Assembly (NCBI RefSeq): GCF_910589235.1
Contig: NC_060955.1
Span: forward strand, 11,490,837 to 11,554,836
Source of the DNA: Vespa crabro
Lineage: Eukaryota; Arthropoda; Insecta; Hymenoptera; Vespidae
Direction of reading: 5' to 3'
Length of the DNA: 64,000 nt
The translations under genes and the position numbers were made by a program. Below are positions 10,081-24,327 of this stretch, piece after piece; the stretch's first letter is position 1; the number at the start of each line of letters is the position of its first letter. The notes below the pieces were generated by a model. That model worked only from the letters and a program-made list of their open reading frames with translations, had not been told where the DNA came from and ran no database searches.

Positions 10081-13000
10081 TTTTTTCGTTCATAATGGCG
10101 TACCATCGAAATACGAAATAATGAAATCTCATTCAAATTCAATTAGTTTATATTCTGTCGACTCAGAATAAAGATTACATCAAGAATATATCTTCCTGAC
10201 TGTGTGTAAATAGAAGTTTTAACATGAAAATTGTCGAAAAATGAGATCGACAAATGCGAATTTTGTTAAATGCTGAGATAAAATCGTGAACACATTGAAA
10301 TTACTCGTACCACAGTTTCAGAAATGTTTCCAATCAATTCGGACATTGTATTTCTGAAGATCAAACATTTATTTTATCTTGGAATCGACGTTATAACCTT
10401 GTTTCATATTTTATATACGATTATTAGCTCATAAAGAAGTATCATCGAAATACGAAATTTGAAATCTCAATCAATATCAATGCTTTTATATTCTATCGAC
10501 GCAGAATATACAAAGGAACAAGAACATAAGTTTGTCACTATGTGTAAATACGAGTTTCAACATGAATATTGTAGAAAAATGAGATCGACACATGCGAATT
10601 TCGTTAATTGCAGAGCTTCAATCGTGAAAACATTGAACTTACTCGTACCACATCTTGAGAAATGTTTCCAATCGATTCGGACATTGTATTTCTGAAGATC
10701 ATACATCCATTTTATCTTGGAAACGACGTTATAACCTTGTTTCATATGTTATATATGATTATTAGCTCATAAAGAAGTATCATCGAAATACGAAATTTGA
10801 AATCTCAATCAATATCAATGCTATTATATTCTATCGACGCAGAATATACAATGGAACAAGATCATAAGTTTGTCACTATGTGTAAATACGAGTTTCAACA
10901 TGAATATTGTAGAAAAATGAGATCGACACATGCGAATTTCTTTAATTGCTGAGATTTAATCGTGATAGCATTTAACTAACTCGTACCACAGCTTGAGAAT
11001 TGTTTCCAATCGATTCGGACATTGTATTTCTGAAGATCAAACATCTATTTGATATTGGAATCGACGTTTTAACCTTGTTTCTTATCGTATATACGTTTTT
11101 TCGTTCATAATGGCGTACCATCGAAATACGAAATAATGAAATCTCATTCAAATTCAATTAGTTTATATTCTGTCGACGCAGAATAAAGATTACATCAAGA
11201 ATATATCTTCCTGACTGTGTGTAAATAGAAGTTTTAACATGAAAATTGTCGATAAATGAGATCGACAAATGCGAATTTTGTTAAATGCTGAGATAAAATC
11301 GTGAACACATTGAAATTACTCGTACCACAGTTTCAGAAATGTTTCCAATCAATTCGGACATTGTATTTCTGAAGATCAAACATTTATTTTATCTTGGAAT
11401 CGACGTTATAACCTTGTTTCATATTTTATATACGATTATTAGCTCATAAAGAAGTATCATCGAAATACGAAATTTGAAATCTCAATCAATATCAATGCTT
11501 TTATATTCTATCGACGCAGAATATACAAAGGAACAAGAACATAAGTTTGTCACTATGTGTAAATACGAGTTTCAACATGAATATTGTAGAAAAATGAGAT
11601 CGACACATGCGAATTTCGATAATTGCAGAGCTTCAATCGTGAAAACATTGAACTTACTCGTACCACATCTTGAGAAATGTTTCCAATCGATTCGGACATT
11701 GTATTTCTGAAGATCATACATCCATTTTATCTTGGAAACGACGTCATAACCTTGTTTCATATGTTATATATGATTATTAGCTCATAAAGAAGTATCATCG
11801 AAATACGAAATTTGAAATCTCAATCAATATCAATGCTATTATATTCTATCGACGCAGAATATACAATGGAACAAGATCATAAGTTTGTCACTATGTGTAA
11901 ATACGAGTTTCAACATGAATATTGTAGAAAAATGAGATCGACACATGCGAATTTCGTTAATTGCTGAGATTTAATCGTGAAAGCATTTAACTAACTCGTA
12001 CCACAGCTTGAGAATTGTTTCCAATCGATTCGGACATTGTATTTCTGAAGATCAAACATCTATTTGATATTGGAATCGACGTTTAAACCTTGTTTCTTAT
12101 CGTATATACGTTTTTTCGTTCATAATGGCGTACCATCGAAATACGAAATAATGAAATCTCATTCAAATTCAATTAGTTTATATTCTGTCGACGCAGAATA
12201 AAGATTACATCAAGAATATATCTTCCTGACTGTGTGTAAATAGAAGTTTTAACATGAAAATTGTCGAAAAATGAGATCGACAAATGCGAATTTTGTTAAA
12301 TGCTGAGATAAAATCGTGAACACATTGAAATTACTCGTACCACAGTTTCAGAAATGTTTCCAATCAATTCGGACATTGTATTTCTGAAGATCAAACATTT
12401 ATTTTATCTTGGAATCGACGTTATAACCTTGTTTCATATTTTATATACGATTATTAGCTCATAAAGAAGTATCATCGAAATACGAAATTTGAAATCTCAA
12501 TCAATATCAATGCTTTTATATTCTATCGACGCAGAATATACAAAGGAACAAGAACATAAGTTTGTCACTATGTGTAAATACGAGTTTCAACATGAATATT
12601 GTAGAAAAATGAGATCGACACATGCGAATTTCGTTAATTGCAGAGCTTCAATCGTGAAAACATTGAACTTACTCGTACCACATCTTGAGAAATGTTTCCA
12701 ATCGATTCGGACATTGTATTTCTGAAGATCATACATCCATTTTATCTTGGAAACGACGTTATAACCTTGTTTCATATGTTATATATGATTATTAGCTCAT
12801 AAAGAAGTATCATCGAAATACGAAATTTGAAATCTCAATCAATATCAATGCTATTATATTCTATCGACGCAGAATATACAATGGAACAAGATCATAAGTT
12901 TGTCACTATGTGTAAATACGAGTTTCAACATGAATATTGTAGAAAAATGAGATCGACACATGCGAATTTCGTTATTTGCTGAGATTTAATCGTGAAAGCA

Positions 13001-14180
13001 TTTAACTAACTCGTACCACAGCTTGAGAATTGTTTCCAATCGATTCGGACATTGTATTTCTGAAGATCAAACATCTATTTGATATTGGAATCGACGTTTT
13101 AACCTTGTTTCTTATCGTATATACGTTTTTTCGTTCATAATGGCGTACCATCGAAATACGAAATAATGAAATCTCATTCAAATTCAATTAGTTTATATTC
13201 TGTCGACTCAGAATAAAGATTACATCAAGAATATATCTTCCTGACTGTGTGTAAATAGAAGTTTTAACATGAAAATTGTCGAAAAATGAGATCGACAAAT
13301 GCGAATTTTGTTAAATGCTGAGATAAAATCGTGAACACATTGAAATTACTCGTACCACAGTTTCAGAAATGTTTCCAATCAATTCGGACATTGTATTTCT
13401 GAAGATCAAACATTTATTTTATCTTGGAATCGACGTTATAACCTTGTTTCATATTTTATATACGATTATTAGCTCATAAAGAAGTATCATCGAAATACGA
13501 AATTTGAAATCTCAATCAATATCAATGCTTTTATATTCTATCGACGCAGAATATATAAAGGAACAAGAACATAAGTTTGTCACTATGTGTAAATACGAGT
13601 TTCAACATGAATATTGTAGAAAAATGAGATCGACACATGCAAATTTCGTTAATTGCAGAGCTTCAATCGTGAAAACATTGAACTTACTCGTACCACAGCT
13701 TGAGAAATGTTTCCAATCTATTCGGACATTGTATTTCTGAAGATCAAACATCCATTTTATCTTGGAAACGACGTTATAACCTTGTTTCATATGTTATATA
13801 TGATTATTAGCTCATAAAGAAGTATCATCGAAATACGAAATTTGAAATCTCAATCAATATCAATGCTATTATATTCTATCGACGCAGAATATACAATGGA
13901 ACAAGATCATAAGTTTGTCACTATGTGTAAATACGAGTTTCAACATGAATATTGTAGAAAAATGAGATCGACACATGCGAATTTCGTTAATTGCTGAGAT
14001 TTAATCGTGAAAGCATTTAACTAACTCGTACCACAGCTTGAGAATTGTTTCCAATCGATTCGGACATTGTATTTCTGAAGATCAAACATCTATTTGATAT
14101 TGGAATCGACGTTTTAACCTTGTTTCTTATCGTATATACGTTTTTTCGTTCATAATGGCGTACCATCGAAATACGAAATA

Positions 14181-17100
14181 ATGAAATCTCATTCAAATTC
14201 AATTAGTTTATATACTGTCGACGCAGAATAAAGATTAGAACAAGAATATATCTTCCTGACTGTGTGTAAATAGAAGTTTTAACATGAAAATTTTCGAAAA
14301 ATGAGATCGACAAATGCGAATTTTGTTATATGCTGAGATAAATTCGTGAACACATTGAAATTACTCGTTCCACAGCTTCAGAAATGTTTCCAATCTATTC
14401 GGACATTGTATTTCTGAAGATCAAACATTTATTTTATCTTGGAATCGACGTTATAACCTTGTTTCATATGTTATATACGATTATTAGCTCATAAAGAAGT
14501 ATCATCGAAATACGAAATTTGAAATCTCAATCAATATCAATGCTTTTATATTCTGTCGACGCAGTATACACAATGGAACAAGAACATAAGTTTGTCACTA
14601 TGTGTAAATACGAGTTTCAACATGAATATTGTAGAAAAATGAGATCGACACATGCGAATTTCGTTAATTGCAGAGCTTCAATCATGAAAACATTGAACTT
14701 GCTCGTACCACAGCTTGAGAAATGTTTCCAACCGATTCGGACATTGTATTTCTGAAGATCATACATCCATTTTATCTTGGAATCGACGTTATAACCTTGT
14801 TTCATATGTTATATATGATTATTAGCTCATAAAGAAGTATCATCGAAATACGAAATTTCAAATCTCAATCAATATCAATGCTTTTATATTCTATCGACGC
14901 AGAATATACAATGGAACAAGAACATAAGTTTGTCACTATGTGTAAATACGAGTTTTAACATGAATATTGTCGAAAATTGAGATCGACACATGCGAATTTC
15001 TTTAATTGCAGAGATGTAATCGTGAAATCATTGAACTTATTCGTACCACAGCTTGAGAAATGTTTCCAATCTATTCGGACATTGTATTTCTGAAGATCAA
15101 ACATCCATTTTATCTTGGAATCGACGTTATAACCTTGTTTCATATTTTATATACGATTATTAGCTCATAAAGAATCATCATCGAAATACGAAATTTGAAA
15201 TCTCAATCAATATCAATGCTATTATATTCTATCGACGCAGAATATACAATGGAACAAGATCATAAGTTTGTCACTATGTGTAAATACGAGATTCAACATG
15301 AATATTGTAGAAAAATGAGATCGACACATGCGAATTTCGTTAATTGCTGAGATTTAATCGTGAAAGCATTGAACTAACTCGTACCACAGCTTGAGAATTG
15401 TTTCCAATCGATTCGGACATTGTATTTCTGAAGATCAAACATCTATTTGATATTGGAATCGACGTTTTGACCTTGTTTCTTATCGTATATACGTTTTTTC
15501 GTTCATAATGGCGTACCATCGAAATACGAAATAATGAAATCTCATTCAAATTCAATTAGTTTATATTCTGTCGACGCAGAATAAAGATTACAACAAGAAT
15601 ATATCTTCCTGACTGTGTGTAAATAGAAGTTTTAACATGAAAATTGTCGAAAAATGAGATCGACAAATGCGAATTTTGTTAAATGCTGAGATAAAATCGT
15701 GAACACATTGAAATTGCTCGTACCACAGCTTCAGAAATGTTTCCAATCTATTCGGACATTGTATTTCTGAAGATCAAACATTTATTTTATCTTGGAATCG
15801 ACGTTATAACCTTGTTTCATATGTTATATACGATTATTAGCTCATAAAGAAGTATCATCGAAATACGAAATTTGAAATCTCAATCAATATCAATGCTTTT
15901 ATATTCTGTCGACGCAGAATACACAATGGAACAAGAACATAAGTTTGTCACTATGTGTAAATACGAGTTTCAACATGAATATTGTAGAAAAATGAGATCG
16001 ACACATGCGAATTTCGTTAATTGCAGAGATTTAATCGTGAAAGCATTGAACTAACACGTACCACAGCTTGAGAATTGTTTCCAATCGATTCGGACAATGT
16101 ATTTCTGAAGATCAAACATCTATTTTATCTTGGAATCGACGTTTTAACCTTGTTTCTTATCGTATATACGTTTTTTCGTTCATAATGGCGTACCATCGAA
16201 ATACGAAATAATGAAATCTCATTCAAATTCAATTAGTTTATATACTGTCGACGCAGAATAAAGATTAGAACAAGAATATATCTTCCTGACTGTGTGTAAA
16301 TAGAAGTTTTAACATGAAAATTTTCGAAAAATGAGATCGACAAATGCGAATTTTGTTAAATGCTGAGATAAAATCGTGAACACATTGAAATTACTCGTAC
16401 CACAGCTTCAGAAATGTTTCCAATCAATTCGGACATTGTATTTCTTAAGAACAAACATTTATTTTATCTTGGAATCGAAGTTATAACCTTGTTTCATATT
16501 TTATATACGATTATTAGCTCATAAAGAAGTATCATCGAAATACGAAATTTGAAATCTCAATCAATATCAATGCTTTTATATTCTATCGACGCAGAATATA
16601 CAAAGGAACAAGAACATAAGTTTGTCACTATGTGTAAATACGAGTTTCAACATGAATATTGTAGAAAAATGAGATCGACACATGCGAATTTCGTTAATTG
16701 CAGAGCTTCAATCATGAAAACATTGAACTTACTCGTACCACAGCTTGAGAAATGTTTTCAACCGATTCGGACATTGTATTTCTGAAGATCATACATCCAT
16801 TTTATCTTGGAATCGACGTTATAACCTTGTTTCATATGTTATATATGATTATTAGCTCATAAAGAAGTATCATCGAAATACGAAATTTCAAATCTCAATC
16901 AATATCAATGCTTTTATATTCTATCGACGCAGAATATACAATGGAACAAGAACATAAGTTTGTCACTATGTGTAAATACGAGTTTTAACATGAATATTGT
17001 CGAAAATTGAGATCGACACATGCGAATTTCTTTAATTGCAGAGATGTAATCGTGAAATCATTGAACTTATTCGTACCACAGCTTGAGAAATGTTTCCAAT

Positions 17101-17563
17101 CTATTCGGACATTGTATTTCTGAAGATCAAACATCCATTTTATCTTGGAATCGACGTTATAACCTTGTTTCATATTTTATATACGATTATTAGCTCATAA
17201 AGAATTATCATCGAAATACGAAATTTGAAATCTCAATCAATATCAATGCTATTATATTCTATCGACGCAGAATATACAATGGAACAAGATCATAAGTTTG
17301 TCACTATGTGTAAATACGAGATTCAACATGAATATTGTAGAAAAATGAGATCGACACATGCGAATTTCGTTAATTGTTGAGATTTAATCGTGAAAGCATT
17401 GAACTAACTCGTACCACAGCTTGAGAATTGTTTCCAATCGATTCGGACATTGTATTTCTGAAGATCAAACATCTATTTGATATTGGAATCGACGTTTTGA
17501 CCTTGTTTCTTATCGTATATACGTTTTTTCGTTCATAATGGCGTACCATCGAAATACGAAATA
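14181..17563 (+). repeat. 10-mer HOR unit 1 of 4, 3,383 bp
   Basis: Order C'-A_V-D-B-C-E-C'-A-D-B, monomers at 14181, 14519, 14857, 15195, 15534, 15872, 16211, 16549, 16887 and 17225. It is the 11,841-bp displaced copy of 2340-5722, but position 1 is C' rather than C. The final B has TTGTTGAG, shared with the B at 2001. Confidence 0.93.
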
Positions 17564-20500
17564 ATGAAATCTCATTCAAATTCAATTAGTTTATATTCTG
17601 TCGACGCAGAATAAAGATTACAACAAGAATATATCTTCCTGACTGTGTGTAAATAGAAGTTTTAACATGAAAATTGTCGAAAAATGAGATCGACAAATGC
17701 GAATTTTGTTAAATGCTGAGATAAAATCGTGAACACATTGAAATTACTCGTACCACAGCTTCAGAAATGTTTCCAATCTATTCGGACATTGTATTTCTGA
17801 AGATCAAACATTTATTTTATCTTGGAATCGACGTTATAACCTTGTTTCATATGTTATATACGATTATTAGCTCATAAAGAAGTATCATCGAAATACGAAA
17901 TTTGAAATCTCAATCAATATCAATGCTTTTATATTCTGTCGACGCAGTATACACAATGGAACAAGAACATAAGTTTGTCACTATGTGTAAATACGAGTTT
18001 CAACATGAATATTGTAGAAAAATGAGATCGACACATGCGAATTTCGTTAATTGCAGAGCTTCAATCATGAAAACATTGAACTTACTCGTACCACAGCTTG
18101 AGAAATGTTTCCAACCGATTCGGACATTGTATTTCTAAAGATCATACATCCATTTTATCTTGGAATCGACGTTATAACCTTGTTTCATATGTTATATATG
18201 ATTATTAGCTCATAAAGAAGTATCATCGAAATACGAAATTTCAAATCTCAATCAATATCAATGCTTTTATATTCTATCGACGCAGAATATACAATGGAAC
18301 AAGAACATAAGTTTGTCACTATGTGTAAATACGAGTTTTAACATGAATATTGTCGAAAATTGAGATCGACACATGCGAATTTCTTTAATTGCAGAGATGT
18401 AATCGTGAAATCATTGAACTTATTCGTACCACAGCTTGAGAAATGTTTCCAATCTATTCGGACATTGTATTTCTGAAGATCAAACATCCATTTTATCATG
18501 GAATCGACGTTATAACCTTGTTTCATATTTTATATACGATTATTAGCTCATAAAGAATTATCATCGAAATACGAAATTTGAAATCTCAATCAATATCAAT
18601 GCTATTATATTCTATCGACGCAGAATATACAATGGAACAAGATCATAAGTTTGTCACTATGTGTAAATACGAGATTCAACATGAATATTGTAGAAAAATG
18701 AGATCGACACATGCGAATTTCGTTAATTGCTGAGATTTAATCGTGAAAGCATTGAACTAACTCGTACCACAGCTTGAGAATTGTTTCCAATCGATTCGGA
18801 CATTGTATTTCTGAAGATCAAACATCTATTTGATATTGGAATCGACGTTTTGACCTTGTTTCTTATCGTATATACGTTTTTTCGTTCATAATGGCGTACC
18901 ATCGAAATACGAAATAATGAAATCTCATTCAAATTCAATTAGTTTATATTCTGTCGACGCAGAATAAAGATTACAACAAGAATATATCTTCCTGACTGTG
19001 TGTAAATAGAAGTTTTAACATGAAAATTGTCGAAAAATGAGATCGACAAATGCGAATTTTGTTAAATGCTGAGATAAAATCGTGAACACATTGAAATTAC
19101 TCGTACCACAGCTTCAGAAATGTTTCCAATCTATTCGGACATTGTATTTCTGAAGATCAAACATTTATTTTATCTTGGAATCGACGTTATAACCTTGTTT
19201 CATATGTTATATACGATTATTAGCTCATAAAGAAGTATCATCGAAATACGAAATTTGAAATCTCAATCAATATCAATGCTTTTATATTCTGTCGACGCAG
19301 AATACACAATGGAACAAGAACATAAGTTTGTCACTATGTGTAAATACGAGTTTCAACATGAATATTGTAGAAAAATGAGATCGACACATGCGAATTTCGT
19401 TAATTGCAGAGATTTAATCGTGAAAGCATTGAACTAACACGTACCACAGCTTGAGAATTGTTTCCAATCGATTCGGACAATGTATTTCTGAAGATCAAAC
19501 ATCTATTTTATCTTGGAATCGACGTTTTAACCTTGTTTCTTATTGTATATACGTTTTTTCGTTCATAATGGCGTACCATCGAAATACGAAATAATGAAAT
19601 CTCATTCAAATTCAATTAGTTTATATTCTGTCGACTCAGAATAAAGATTACATCAAGAATATATCTTCCTGACTGTGTGTAAATAGAAGTTTTAACATGA
19701 AAATTGTCGAAAAATGAGATCGACAAATGCGAATTTTGTTAAATGCTGAGATAAAATCGTGAACACATTGAAATTACTCGTACCACAGTTTCAGAAATGT
19801 TTCCAATCAATTCGGACATTGTATTTCTGAAGATCAAACATTTATTTTATCTTGGAATCGACGTTATAACCTTGTTTCATATTTTATATACGATTATTAG
19901 CTCATAAAGAAGTATCATCGAAATACGAAATTTGAAATCTCAATCAATATCAATGCTTTTATATTCTATCGACGCAGAATATACAAAGGAACAAGAACAT
20001 AAGTTTGTCACTATGTGTAAATACGAGTTTCAACATGAATATTGTAGAAAAATGAGATCGACACATGCGAATTTCGTTAATTGCAGAGCTTCAATCATGA
20101 AAACATTGAACTTACTCGTACCACAGCTTGAGAAATGTTTTCAACCGATTCGGACATTGTATTTCTGAAGATCATACATCCATTTTATCTTGGAATCGAC
20201 GTTATAACCTTGTTTCATATGTTATATATGATTATTAGCTCATAAAGAAGTATCATCGAAATACGAAATTTCAAATCTCAATCAATATCAATGCTTTTAT
20301 ATTCTATCGACGCAGAATATACAATGGAACAAGAACATAAGTTTGTCACTATGTGTAAATACGAGTTTTAACATGAATATTGTCGAAAATTGAGATCGAC
20401 ACATGCGAATTTCTTTAATTGCAGAGATGTAATCGTGAAATCATTGAACTTATTCGTACCACAGCTTGAGAAATGTTTCCAATCTATTCGGACATTGTAT

Positions 20501-20946
20501 TTCTGAAGATCAAACATCCATTTTATCTTGGAATCGACGTTATAACCTTGTTTCATATTTTATATACGATTATTAGCTCATAAAGAATTATCATCGAAAT
20601 ACGAAATTTGAAATCTCAATCAATATCAATGCTTTTATATTCTGTCGACGCAGAATACACAATGGAACAAGAACATAAGTTTGTCACTATGTGTAAATAC
20701 GAGTTTCAACATGAATATTGTAGAAAAATGAGATCGACACATGCGAATTTCGTTAATTGCAGAGATTTAATCGTGAAAGCATTGAACTAACACGTACCAC
20801 AGCTTGAGAATTGTTTCCAATCGATTCGGACAATGTATTTCTGAAGATCAAACATCTATTTTATCTTGGAATCGACGTTTTAACCTTGTTTCTTATCGTA
20901 TATACGTTTTTTCGTTCATAATGGCGTACCATCGAAATACGAAATA
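17564..20946 (+). repeat. 10-mer HOR unit 2 of 4, 3,383 bp
   Basis: Order C-A_V-D-B-C-E-C-A-D-E, monomers at 17564, 17902, 18240, 18578, 18917, 19255, 19594, 19932, 20270 and 20608. Position 7 is not the expected C' but a trimer-type C (TCGACTCAGAAT, ATTACATCAAG, CAGTTTCAG). Position 10 is an E where B is expected. The A_V end reads TTTCTAAAG at about 18134 instead of TTTCTGAAG. Confidence 0.92.
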
Positions 20947-23900
20947 ATGAAATCTCATTCAAATTCAATTAGTTTATATACTGTCGACGCAGAATAAAGA
21001 TTAGAACAAGAATATATCTTCCTGACTGTGTGTAAATAGAAGTTTTAACATGAAAATTTTCGAAAAATGAGATCGACAAATGCGAATTTTGTTAAATGCT
21101 GAGATAAAATCGTGAACACATTGAAATTACTCGTACCACAGCTTCAGAAATGTTTCCAATCAATTCGGACATTGTATTTCTGAAGAACAAACATTTATTT
21201 TATCTTGGAATCGAAGTTATAACCTTGTTTCATATTTTATATACGATTATTAGCTCATAAAGAAGTATCATCGAAATACGAAATTTGAAATCTCAATCAA
21301 TATCAATGCTTTTATATTCTATCGACGCAGAATATACAAAGGAACAAGAACATAAGTTTGTCACTATGTGTAAATACGAGTTTCAACATGAATATTGTAG
21401 AAAAATGAGATCGACACATGCGAATTTCGTTAATTGCAGAGCTTCAATCATGAAAACATTGAACTTACTCGTACCACAGCTTGAGAAATGTTTTCACGAT
21501 TCGGACATTGTATTTCTGAAGATCATACATCCATTTTATCTTGGAATCGACGTTATAACCTTGTTTCATATGTTATATATGATTATTAGCTCATAAAGAA
21601 GTATCATCGAAATACGAAATTTCAAATCTCAATCAATATCAATGCTTTTATATTCTATCGACGCAGAATATACAATGGAACAAGAACATAAGTTTGTCAC
21701 TATGTGTAAATACGAGTTTTAACATGAATATTGTCGAAAATTGAGATCGACACATGCGAATTTCTTTAATTGCAGAGATGTAATCGTGAAAGCATTGAAC
21801 TTATTCGTACCACAGCTTGAGAAATGTTTCCAATCTATTCGGACATTGTATTTCTGAAGATCAAACATCCATTTTATCTTGGAATCGACGTTATAACCTT
21901 GTTTCATATTTTATATACGATTATTAGCTCATAAAGAATTATCATCGAAATACGAAATTTGAAATCTCAATCAATATCAATGCTATTATATTCTATCGAC
22001 GCAGAATATACAATGGAACAAGATCATAAGTTTGTCACTATGTGTAAATACGAGATTCAACATGAATATTGTAGAAAAATGAGATCGACACATGCGAATT
22101 TCGTTAATTGCTGAGATTTAATCGTGAAAGCATTGAACTAACTCGTACCACAGCATGAGAATTGTTTCCAATCGATTCGGACATTGTATTTCTGAAGATC
22201 AAACATCTATTTGATATTGGAATCGACGTTTTGACCTTGTTTCTTATCGTATATACGTTTTTTCGTTCATAATGGCGTACCATCGAAATACGAAATAATG
22301 AAATCTCATTCAAATTCAATTAGTTTATATTCTGTCGACGCAGAATAAAGATTACAACAAGAATATATCTTCCTGACTGTGTGTAAATAGAAGTTTTAAC
22401 ATGAAAATTGTCGAAAAATGAGAGCGACAAATGCGAATTTTGTTAAATGCTGAGATAAAATCGTGAACACATTGAAATTACTCGTACCACAGCTTCAGAA
22501 ATGTTTCCAATCTATTCGGACATTGTATTTCTGAAGATCAAACATTTATTTTATCTTGGAATCGACGTTATAACCTTGTTTCATATGTTATATACGATTA
22601 TTAGCTCATAAAGAAGTATCATCGAAATACGAAATTTGAAATCTCAATCAATATCAATGCTTTTATATTCTGTCGACGCAGAATACACAATGGAACAAGA
22701 ACATAAGTTTGTCACTATGTGTAAATACGAGTTTCAACATGAATATTGTAGAAAAATGAGATCGACACATGCGAATTTCGTTAATTGCAGAGATTTAATC
22801 GTGAAAGCATTGAACTAACACGTACCACAGCTTGAGAATTGTTTCCAATCGATTCGGACAATGTATTTCTGAAGATCAAACATCTATTTTATCTTGGAAT
22901 CGACGTTTTAACCTTGTTTCTTATCGTATATACGTTTTTTCGTTCATAATGGCGTACCATCGAAATACGAAATAATGAAATCTCATTCAAATTCAATTAG
23001 TTTATATACTGTCGACGCAGAATAAAGATTAGAACAAGAATATATCTTCCTGACTGTGTGTAAATATAAGTTTTAACATGAAAATTTTAGAAAAATGAGA
23101 TCGACAAATGCGAATTTTGTTAAATGCTGAGATAAATTCGTGAACACATTGAAATTACTCGTACCACAGCTTCAGAAATGTTTCCAATCTATTCGGACAT
23201 TGTATTTCTGAAGATCGAACATTTATTTTATCTTGGAATCGACGTTATAACCTTGTTTCATATTTTATATACGATTATTAGCTCATAAAGAAGTATCATC
23301 GAAATACGAAATTTGAAATCTCAATCAATATCAATGCTTTTATATTCTATCGACGCAGAATATACAAAGGAACAAGAACATAAGTTTGTCACTATGTGTA
23401 AATACGAGTTTCAACATGAATATTGTAGAAAAATGAGATCGACACATGCGAATTTCGTTAATTGCAGAGCTTCAATCATGAAAACATTGAACTTACTCGT
23501 ACCACAGCTTGAGAAATGTTTCCAACCGATTCGGACATTGTATTTCTGAAGATCATACATCCATTTTATCTTGGAATCGACGTTATAACCTTGTTTCATA
23601 TGTTATATATGATAATTAGCTCATAAAGAAGTATCATCGAAATACGAAATTTCAAATCTCAATCAATATCAATGCTTTTATATTCTATCGACGCAGAATA
23701 TACAATGGAACAAGATCATAAGTTTGTCACTATGTGTAAATACGAGTTTTAACATGAATATTGTCGAAAATTGAGATCGACACATGCGAATTTCTTTAAT
23801 TGCAGAGATGTAATCGTGAAATCATTGAACTTATTCGTACCACAGCTTGAGAAATGTTTCCAATCTATTCGGACATTGTATTTCTGAAGATCAAACATCC

Positions 23901-24327
23901 ATTTTATCTTGGAATCGACGTTATAACCTTGTTTCATATTTTATATACGATTATTAGCTCATAAAGAATTATCATCGAAATACGAAATTTGAAATCTCAA
24001 TCAATATCAATGCTTTTATATTCTGTCGACGCAGAATACACAATGGAACAAGAACATAAGTTTGTCACTATGTGTAAATACGAGTTTCAACATGAATATT
24101 GTAGAAAAATGAGATCGACACATGCGAATTTCGTTAATTGCAGAGATTTAATCGTGAAAGCATTGAACTAACACGTACCACAGCTTGAGAATTGTTTCCA
24201 ATCGATTCGGACAATGTATTTCTGAAGATCAAACATCTATTTTATCTTGGAATCGACGTTTTAACCTTGTTTCTTATCGTATATACGTTTTTTCGTTCAT
24301 AATGGCGTACCATCGAAATACGAAATA
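20947..24327 (+). repeat. 10-mer HOR unit 3 of 4, 3,381 bp
   Basis: Order C'-A-D-B-C-E-C'-A-D-E, monomers at 20947, 21285, 21621, 21959, 22298, 22636, 22975, 23313, 23651 and 23989. A 2-bp deletion near 21495 (TTTTCACGATTCGG for TTTTCAACCGATTCGG) shortens the unit. It shares CAGCATGAG, GAGAGCGAC and TAAATATAAG with the next unit at a spacing of exactly 3,383 bp. Confidence 0.92.

Larger units (their letters stand above)
9106..14180 (+). repeat. Five 3-mer HOR units C-A-B, 1,015 bp each
   Basis: Units start at 9106, 10121, 11136, 12151 and 13166; the total is exactly 5 x 1,015 bp. The C copies are a trimer subtype with CAGTTTCAG and CAATCAATTCGG, most with ATTACATCAAG. The A copies have CACATCTTGAG and GGAAACGACG. 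The last A (13504) has CAGCTTGAG and CAATCTATTCGG instead, marking the edge of the block. The first C (9106) has CGCATAATAAAG. Confidence 0.95.

Noticed and set aside
21285..21596. Longest open frame in the window (103 codons)
   Set aside because: It results from a 2-bp deletion near 21495 in one A monomer, which shifts past the usual stop. A private accident, not a gene.
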